From Closterium sp. NIES-65 (taxonomy: Eukaryota; Streptophyta; Zygnematophyceae; Desmidiales; Closteriaceae), in the NCBI GenBank assembly GCA_948144175.1, contig CANXME010002549.1, positions 2,193,712 through 2,257,711 of the forward strand: a stretch of 64,000 nt of DNA, read 5' to 3'. Shown here one piece after another: positions 57,701 to 64,000 of this stretch. Numbering within the stretch: the first letter of the stretch is position 1; every line of letters starts with the position of its first letter. The notes beneath the pieces were generated by a model, which saw only the letters and a list, made by a program, of their open reading frames with translations, made no database searches and had not been told where the DNA came from. A program made the position numbers and the translations under genes.

Positions 57701-59344
57701 TGTCTCCCCAGATCTGGCCGACACTTTCACACCAACCCCTCCAACGGCGTTGCACTCCCCCTGGGATGCAGACCCCTCTCTAGCCTGCCCCCCACCGTGC
57801 CACGCCAGCGCCGGCAGCTGCCACATAGATCTGTACACGTCCTTGCTCTCGTGCAGATCCCAAAGCACCCGATTGCCCAGCTTCCCCTTATAAGTGCGAG
57901 CCCCATCCGTGTTGGTGTTCACCCCAGCCTTGCCAAGCTTACGGAGGGAGATGAGGTTGGCCTTCAGGTCGGGGACGAGGAGAACGTCGTGCAGCACCAC
58001 CGGCTTGCCATCCGCTCCCTTAAATGCAGCTCGTCCCGCACCAGCCACCTTCAACATGTGTCCAGAGGCAGAGCACACCTCATTAATCGGTGCAGCGCGT
58101 ACGTCGTCCAGCAGGTCCTTGCGCGGCGTCATTGTCCAAGCAGCGCCTGTGTCCAACACCCAATAGTCCAGGGGGTGCAGCTCTGCTCTAGCCTTAGCAG
58201 AGGCGTCTCCTTGCTCCCCCTTGTCTCCCATATGGAAGAATTGGCCCGCGGTGCGCTCCTTCTTCTTCTCCGCACCGCCGTTGCCCTTCGGGTTGTTGTC
58301 GGACGAATCAGCGACCATGTTGGCGCCGTTTTTCTGGTTCCTCCGCGCGCCGCCATCCTGGTGACGATTCTGGGGGGTCCATCCATCGGGTTTCTTATAG
58401 CACAAAAACCAGGGGTGCCCTTCCTTCTCACAATACCAGCAACTCCCTTTCATTTTGCCACCAGCACCCGACTTGCCCCCACGTCCAGATTTCGCACAGC
58501 GACCCCAACCGGTACCTCCTTGTTGGTCGTTGGAGTCGTCGTCTTTCTTTGCACCGCGTCCAGCACCACTGAAGCCACGTCCTTTGCCACGTCGGCTCCC
58601 TTGCATCCCGTAGCCGCTGCTGCCGTCGTCTCCACCCCTCAGTTGGCGGCGACGGAAGTCCTCCTCCAGAATCTTCGTCCGCACCCACTCGAGCGTCCAC
58701 AAGCTCTGGTTCTGCGGCAGGCTCAATCCGCTTGTAAATTGAAGCCACGATTCCGGCAGCAGCGAGAGCATCTTCAAGCACTTTGTTTGCTCCGGGTAGG
58801 TGATTCCCGCGGTCGCCAACTTCGCGTAGAGGTCGCGCAATTTGTCCAGGACAGGTTGCACCGGCTCTCCCTCACTCAGGCGCAACGCGGACAGCTCCCT
58901 CTCCAGCATCAATGTTGCAACAACGGAGGTCGGGGCGTGCAGCTCCTTCAACACCGTCCACGCCTTCGGACCGCACTCAACCTCCGGCAGCAGGTGCATG
59001 ACGTGGTGACGCTGGTTCAGCTCCAAACTCTGCGACATCAAGTAGTAGCCAGCCGAGGCGCGCTCGTCCCAATCTTCCTGAAGGGCGGGGTCACTCGGTC
59101 TAGGCTCCTCCCCAATCATTAGTTTCAGCAATCCGATTTGACGGAAATAAAGTTGCATTTTCCAGGCCCAATCATCATAGCCCTCACCATTGAACTTCTC
59201 GACGGTGAAGTTTTTCAGCACCTCCTTGATCAGCGAGCCCTGGCTTGTTCGCGCTCCCCTTGGCGCAGAAACACCAGAATCATGGCTGCCGCTACGATCT
59301 TGGGCTGAAGTTTCACCAGCTACCGCCGAGGTGTTGCCCGCCAT
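54769..59344 (-). pseudogene. Element F gag-pol, nearly intact with one frameshift
   Basis: A 1,374-codon open frame from the ATG (59342-59344) covers gag, zinc knuckle (residues about 302-315), protease D-T-G-A (about 400), integrase (H-R-R-L-G-H about 551, H-M-D about 616, T-D-R-G-G-E about 681, V-A-E-R) and RT. The RT has D-I-S-T-A-F and Y-V-D-D (about 1183). It lacks Tyr-Gln after A-P-R-C-W (6-bp deletion near 55895). An extra A in an A run near 55238 shifts the frame at the start of RNase H. The remainder (54769-55257) has T-D-A-T-W, E-S-E-Y and C-D-S-K-G. It is one single-base event from a full-length frame, and the least damaged full-domain copy here. Confidence 0.93.
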
Positions 59345-59375
59345 AGCTACCTATATCGAGGATCACTATAACGCA

Positions 59376-59387
59376 GCTCTGATACCA
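59376..59387 (-). other. Primer-binding site of element F
   Basis: The reverse complement of TGGTATCAGAGC lies three bases from the 5' LTR and is intact. Confidence 0.92.
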
Positions 59388-59390
59388 GCT

Positions 59391-60483
59391 TGTTGGTGTA
59401 AGGGCCTAATAAACTCAAGCTATTAAGACTTTATCACACTTAAAACCTCTCCTCGGGGTCACCTTCAAGGGTCCTTGGGTGCCTGGTACAAGACCAGCCC
59501 CTATCCTCGGGTCCGAGTTTGTAGAGAGAGGGATCAAGAGGGACTTAGTCAAAACAGCAAGAGTACCTTGAACGTCGCGCAGCGTATCGTGCAGACCGTC
59601 GATCGGATTAAGCTGAGAATTTCCTATATCGAAGCTCACTCTAAGAGCTTTAAAATAAGCCAAGTTGCCTCGCGAAAAGTTCTGCCATTACGAAGTTATG
59701 GCTCGGACAGCGTTAGCCTAGCATTGGAGTGCTAGCGTACTAGCGTTGACTCGGGTAGCATTCCGCCGTCGCACCGCGTAGAAAAGAAATTCCAGCAAGG
59801 AAGGAATTCGCTTGAATCAATTTCACTATATTCAGGTACAAACAGAGAAGGAATAAATAGCTCTAGCTAGCAAGGACCTTGGGAATCAACCTGGGAACAA
59901 CCAGGGATGATCCCAAATAATTCCAAGCAACAGAACCAACCTGGCTGGACAAAATAGCAGGTGATAGGTTGGTGAACAACCTCTGGTTCTGTTTTTCCAA
60001 CCTGGGGAAACAACAACCAGGTTCAGGTCCTAAAAACAGAACCTGTTTTGTCTTTGCCCAACCAGCCAAATGCTGGTTCCGCTGGTTTCCCCTGGCCCTG
60101 TAGCATGCAGATACAGACAAACAACATCCAACCTTTACCTAAATTGTACCCCTATAGTGCCTGCCCTGCTACACTATAGTCAACCAAACAAAACAGTACA
60201 ATTTCGAGTTGGATAGAACTGAATCTGCGCAATCAAGTAAGTTGAACCGCAAAGCTTCCATCTTGGGTTCCTTTGCGAGCTCGTCCTTTCTGCTTGTACT
60301 GTTCATAGCGCGTACAATGTTATGCCGAAGCGCACATTTTGCGAGTACCTGCAAATGCTTCAAGCGAAAATTGCGAAAGCAAACAAACACACAAGCATAC
60401 CATTCACACGCAAATGCATTCGCACACGCATACTCGTACAAACAGACGGCAGGATGTCGTGCAATGTGAATTTGCACCCAACA
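59391..60483 (-). repeat. 5' LTR of element F
   Basis: It is 1,093 bp in reverse orientation. The outer end (GCACCCAACA) abuts TGTGCGC of E's LTR directly. Confidence 0.95.
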
Positions 60484-61430
60484 TGTGCGCTTCGGCATAA
60501 CATTGTACGCGCTATGAACAGTACAAGGAGAATGGACGAGCTCGCAAAGGAACCCAAGATGGAAGCTTTGCGGTTCAACTTACTTGATTGTGCAGATTCA
60601 GTTCTATCCAACGCGAAATTGTACTGTTTTGTTTGGTTGACTATAGTGTAGCAGGGCAGGCACTATAGGGGTACAATTTAGGTGAAGGTTGGATGTTGTT
60701 TGTCTGTATCTGCATGCTAAAGGGCCAGGGGAAACCAGCGGAACCAGCATTTGGCTGGTTGGGCAAAGACAAAACAGGTTCTGTTTTTAGGACCTGAACC
60801 TGGTTGTTGTTTTCCCAGGTTGGAAAAACAGAACCAGAGGTTGTTCACCAACCTACCACCTGCTATTTTGTCCAGCCAGGTTGGTTCTGTTGCTTGGAAT
60901 TATTTGGGATCATCCCTGGTTGTTCCCAGGTTGATTCCCAAGGTCCTTGCTAGCTAGAGCTATTTATTCCTTCTCTGTTTGTACCCGAATATAGTGAAAT
61001 TGATTCAAGCGAATTCCTTCCTTGCTGGAATTTCCTTTCTACACGGTGCGACGGCGGAATGCTACCTGAGTCAACGCTAGTACGCTAGCACTCCAACGCT
61101 AGGGCTAACGCTGTCCGAGCCATAACTTCGTAATGGCAAAACTTTTCGCGAGGCAACTTGGCTTATTTTAAAGCTCTTAGAGTGAGCTTCGATATAGTGA
61201 ATTCTCAGCTTAATCCGATCAACGGTCTGCACGATACGCTGCGCGACGCTCAAGGTACTCTTGCTGTTTTGACTAAGTCCCTCTTGATCCCTCTCTCTAC
61301 AAACTCGGACCCGAGGATAGGGGCTGGTCTTGTACCAGGCACCCAAGGACCCTTGGAGGTGACCCCGAGGAGAGGTTTTAAGTTTGATAAAGTCTTAATA
61401 GCTTGAGTTTATTAGGCCCTTACACCAACA
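60484..61430 (+). repeat. 3' LTR of element E, second part
   Basis: 947 bp complete E's LTR to ACACCAACA, followed by the target copy ATTCT. With the first part it totals 1,074 bp, short by the lost 20 bp and with one extra G near 61103. Confidence 0.93.
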
Positions 61431-62066
61431 ATTCTGCGGCAGGCTCAATCCGCTCGTGAATTGAAGCCACGATTCCGGCAGCAGCGAGAGCATCTTCAGG
61501 CACTTGGTCTGCTCCGAGTAGGTGATTCCCGCGATCGCCAGCTTCGCGTACAGATCACGCATCTTGTCCAGGATAGGTTGCACCGGCTCTCCCTCGCTTA
61601 GGCGCAACGCGGACAGCTCCCTCTCCATCATGAGCGTCGCAGCGACGGAGGTAGGGGCGTGCAGCTCCTTCAACACCGTCCACGCCTTCGGACCGCACTC
61701 AACCTCCAGCAGCAGGTGCATCACGTGGTGACGTTGGTTCAGCTCCAAACTCTGCGACATCAAGTAGTAGCCAGCCGAGGCGCGCTCGTCCCAATCTTCC
61801 TGAAGGGCGGGGTCACTCGGTCTAGGCTCCTCCCCAATCATTAGTTTCAGCAAACCGATCTGACGGAAATAAAGTTGCATTTTCCAGGCCCAATCATCAT
61901 AGCCCTCACCATTGAACTTCACGACGGTGAAGTTTTTCAGCACCTCCTTGATCAGCGAGCCCTGGCTTGTTCGCGCTCCCCTTGGCGCAGAAACACCGGA
62001 ATCTTGGCTGCCGCTACGATCTTGGGCTGAAGATTCACCAGCTACCGCCGAGGTGTTGCCCGCCAT
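61431..62066 (-). pseudogene. Element D gag N-terminal part, 5' of the E insertion
   Basis: On the minus strand an ATG at 62064-62066 opens a clean gag frame: M-A-G-N-T-S-A-V start, F-N-G-E-G-Y-D-D-W, a long helical UBN2-like region, and L-Q-F-T-S-G-L-S-L-P-Q-N at the junction. It then runs into E's LTR and stops at 61395. Its continuation lies at 48582 and below. The N-terminal ~210 codons are undamaged. Confidence 0.93.
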
Positions 62067-62097
62067 AGCTACCTATAAGGAGGATCACTATAACGCA

Positions 62098-62109
62098 GCT
62101 CTGATACCA
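62098..62109 (-). other. Primer-binding site of element D
   Basis: The reverse complement of TGGTATCAGAGC lies three bases from the 5' LTR. Confidence 0.92.
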
Positions 62110-62112
62110 GCT

Positions 62113-63204
62113 TGTTGGTGTAAGGGCCTAATAAACTCAAGCTATTAAGACTTTATCAAACTTAAAACCTCTCCTCGGGGTCACCTCCAAGGGTCCTTGG
62201 GTGCCTGGTACAAGACCAGCCCCTATCCTCGGGTCCAAGTTTGTAGAGAGAGGGATCAAGAGGGACTTGGTCAAAACAGCAAGAGTACCTTGAACGTCGC
62301 GCAGCGTATCGTGCAGACCGTTGATCGGATTAAGCTGAGAATTTCCTATATCAAAGCTCACTCTAAGAGCTTTAAAATAAGCCAAGTTGCCTCGCAAAAA
62401 GTTCCGCCATTATGAAGTTATGGCCCGGACAGCGTTAGCCTAGCGTTGGAGTGCTAGCGTACTAGCGTTGAATCGGGTAGCATTCCGCCGTTGCACCGCG
62501 TAGAAACGAAATTCCTGGAAGGGAGGAATTCGCTTGAATCAATTTCACTATATCCAGGTACAAACAGAGAAGGAATAAATAGTTCTAGCTAGCAAGGACC
62601 TTGGGAATCAACCTGGGAACAACCAAGGATGATCCCAAATAATTCCAACCAACAGAACCAACCTGGCTGGACAAAACAGCAGGTGGTAGGTTGGTAAACA
62701 ACCTCTGGTTCTGTTTTTTCCAATCTGGGAAAACAACAACCAGGTTCAGGTCCTAAAACAGAACCTGTTTTGTCTTTGCCCAACCAGCCAAATGCTGGTT
62801 CCGCTGGTTTCCCCTGGCCCTGTAGCATGCAGATACAGACAAACAACATCCAACCTTCACCTAAATTGTACCCCTATAGTGCCTGCCCTGCTAGACTATA
62901 GTCAACCAAACAAAACAGTACAATTTCGAGTTGGATAGAACTGAATCTGCGCAATCAAGTAAGCCGAACCGCAAAGCTTCCATCTTGGGTTCCTTGCGAG
63001 CTCGTCCTTCCTGCTTGTACTGTTCATAGCTCGTACAATGTTATGCCGAAGCGCATATTGTCCGAGTACCTGCAAATGCTTCAAGCGAAAATTGCGAAAG
63101 CAAACAAACACACGAACATACCATTCACACGCAAATGCATTCGCACACGCATACTCGTACAAACAGACGGCAGGATGTCGTGCAATGTGAATTAGCACCC
63201 AACA
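62113..63204 (-). repeat. 5' LTR of element D
   Basis: It is 1,092 bp in reverse orientation, with the outer end GCACCCAACA followed by target copy ATTCT at 63205-63209. Confidence 0.95.
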
Positions 63205-63209
63205 ATTCT

Positions 63210-64000
63210 CCAAGGAGGCTTGTCGGATGTTCTTCGCGGATGCTAATAGCGTGTACAAAGTTGAAGCTGGAATACTCTGCGACTGAGGCTGTTACGAAGA
63301 AGGTTGCTAGGGTGCAGAAAGGGAGGGGAAGGTGGTGATGCAAAGAGCAGTGGAGCTGACATTGGTGTGAGAGATATAGTGAAAGGAGGTTGGAGGCGGT
63401 ATTCCGCAACAGTAACACCGCCATGGCTGTACGGAAATGGAGGGTGAGCTGCATTCTTAGGTGGGTCCGAACCTACGGCCCCAAATCTGCAATCTCTGAA
63501 TGGATGTGAACTCTGAACCCTGCGTCAGCCAAAAAAGAATCTTTCCGTCCCTCTGCCACCTATTCGAGATCTCCCGAGCTTGCTGATTAGGTCCGGCACA
63601 ATGCTGGAGCCCTTGTTTTGGCGGGGGCTTTTACTGAGAGTGGGAAGAGATGCCTTGATGGCGATGAAGCTGCTATAAAGGTTGCTGATGACGTGCAAGG
63701 GAGCATTCCATATAAGAAAATCCTCGAATCGAAGAGGTGAATGGGGTCACTGTGGACTGGACATTCCAGCGAATGTGAGAGAAGCTGCATCATTGCCGGC
63801 AGCAGCGTGGGCAGCTGGCAGCATGTTCAAAGAGTCGTCCAGTCGTTCGCACGGTGGCAAACATGGAGTTTCTGGTTGAAGCCATGGCAGCTGACAGAGA
63901 GCCTACGCACTTCTTGGCATTTCATGCCGTCTGTGCTTGAGTAGAGGGTCAAACTAGATGCATGTGAGAGGACGCTTGGAAGGGCTCGCAGAAAAAAAAG
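63210..64000. other. Unassigned right-hand flank
   Basis: The sequence continues that of 42181-43556 across the D insertion. Joining the two keeps a plus-strand frame open from about 43490 to 63338 (S-P-R-R-L-V-G-C and Y-S-A-T-E-A-V-T-K-K-V-A), but no family is recognised. The rest has short open frames only, apart from the exon-like stretch at 63538-63740. Confidence 0.45.
63538..63740 (+). pseudogene. Exon-like reading frame with one stop, unknown family
   Basis: A frame of about 68 codons reads S-F-R-P-S-A-T-Y-S-R-S-P-E-L-A-D, then TAG, then V-R-H-N-A-G-A-L-V-L-A-G-A-F and ends P-Y-K-K-I-L-E-S-K-R before a stop. AG|GTGAAT near 63737 could be a splice donor. The composition is ordinary globular protein, unlike the low-complexity surroundings. 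The single stop could come from CAG by C-to-T change. No function is assigned. Confidence 0.3.

Larger units (their letters stand above)
53634..60483 (-). mobile_element. Family-1 Ty1/copia element F, nearly complete, no target duplication
   Basis: The element is 6,850 bp with two 1,093-bp LTRs (53634-54726 and 59391-60483). The LTRs share variants such as ACACAAGCATACC, GTGATAGGTTGG and GAAAAGAAATTC and look almost identical, so it is a young insertion. It lies in E's 3' LTR, reversed. The flanks (GAAGC left, TGTGC right) do not match, and 20 bp of the target LTR is gone. Gag-pol is intact except for one frameshift and a two-codon deletion. Confidence 0.95.
48583..61430 (+). mobile_element. 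Family-1 Ty1/copia element E, hosting F
   Basis: It is inserted in D's gag, opposite orientation, with target duplication ATTCT (48578-48582 and 61431-61435). Its 5' LTR and split 3' LTR share variants such as GTACCCGAATATAG, TCTACACGG and GCGACGCTCAAGG, so they are a pair. Without F it is about 6.0 kb because the central pol is deleted. Gag-pol is one uninterrupted 1,247-codon frame. Confidence 0.95.
43557..63204 (-). mobile_element. Family-1 Ty1/copia element D, hosting E and F
   Basis: Target duplication ATTCT is at 43552-43556 and 63205-63209. The outer LTRs (43557-44649 and 62113-63204) share variants such as AATTCCTGGAAGGGAGG and TATATCCAGG, which confirms the pairing. Element E is inserted in its gag at 48582/61431. 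Without E it is about 6.8 kb. The 3' LTR outer end reads TA instead of TG, a point change. Confidence 0.95.

Noticed and set aside
57599-59122. 507-codon plus-strand frame as a gene
   Set aside because: It is antisense to F's gag-protease region and broken or shortened in other copies. It has no recognisable domain. Kept only as a low-interest finding.
1-64000. A new multi-gene system (defence, biosynthesis, signalling)
   Set aside because: Nearly all coding sequence is explained by copia, gypsy and hAT-like elements. No cluster of unrelated genes with shared orientation or spacing was found.

Overview
This window is eukaryotic repeat-rich DNA, with no bacterial-style operon, no tRNA or rRNA gene and no convincing intact host gene. 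At least 90% of it is nested long terminal repeat (LTR) retrotransposons. The primer-binding sites read TGGTATCAGAGC, the complement of the plant initiator-Met tRNA 3' end. With TNT1-94-like Ty1/copia elements and a chromodomain Ty3/gypsy element, this points to a green-plant (streptophyte) genome. A charophyte alga or other early-diverging plant is my guess, at low confidence.

Three retroelement groups are present. (1) 'Family-1' Ty1/copia has ~1,093-bp LTRs (TGTTGGGT...ACACCAACA) and a single gag-pol frame. It occurs as one solo LTR (984-2077) and seven element copies: A 11256-18112 (+), B 22242-28061 (-), C 28611-41712 (+), C2 29420-36235 (+, inside C's 5' LTR), D 43557-63204 (-), E 48583-61430 (+, inside D's gag) and F 53634-60483 (-, inside E's 3' LTR). 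Five-base target duplications support S1, A, B, C, D and E. C2 has an imperfect one and F has none. (2) 'Family-2' TNT1-94-like copia is represented by G (6030-18886, -, with 121-bp LTRs) and H (about 20900-42200, +, LTRs not found). Both carry a Gly/Ala-rich low-complexity linker between integrase and reverse transcriptase. (3) A Ty3/gypsy chromovirus (1-5355, +) runs in from beyond the left edge.

Layout: the gypsy element hosts the solo LTR. A short unassigned stretch (5356-6029) precedes G. G hosts A inside a 32-bp minisatellite in its 5' internal region. G itself sits upstream of a decayed hAT-like transposase gene (18892-20140). An inverted gag fragment (20354-20735) and H follow; H is split by B and C. 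A repeat-poor unassigned stretch (42181-43556) continues after the D/E/F nest at 63205-64000, where a broken exon-like reading frame is seen.

Insertion order follows from the nesting: gypsy before S1; G before A; H before B and C; C before C2; D before E before F. Almost all coding regions carry stops, frameshifts or deletions. E keeps a 1,247-codon open frame but has lost the reverse transcriptase catalytic motif. F and C2 are the closest to complete. I found no new defence, biosynthetic or signalling system. The unusual signals are structural: compound elements, in-frame pol deletions, self-nesting, an insertion without target duplication, and a minisatellite inside a retroelement.
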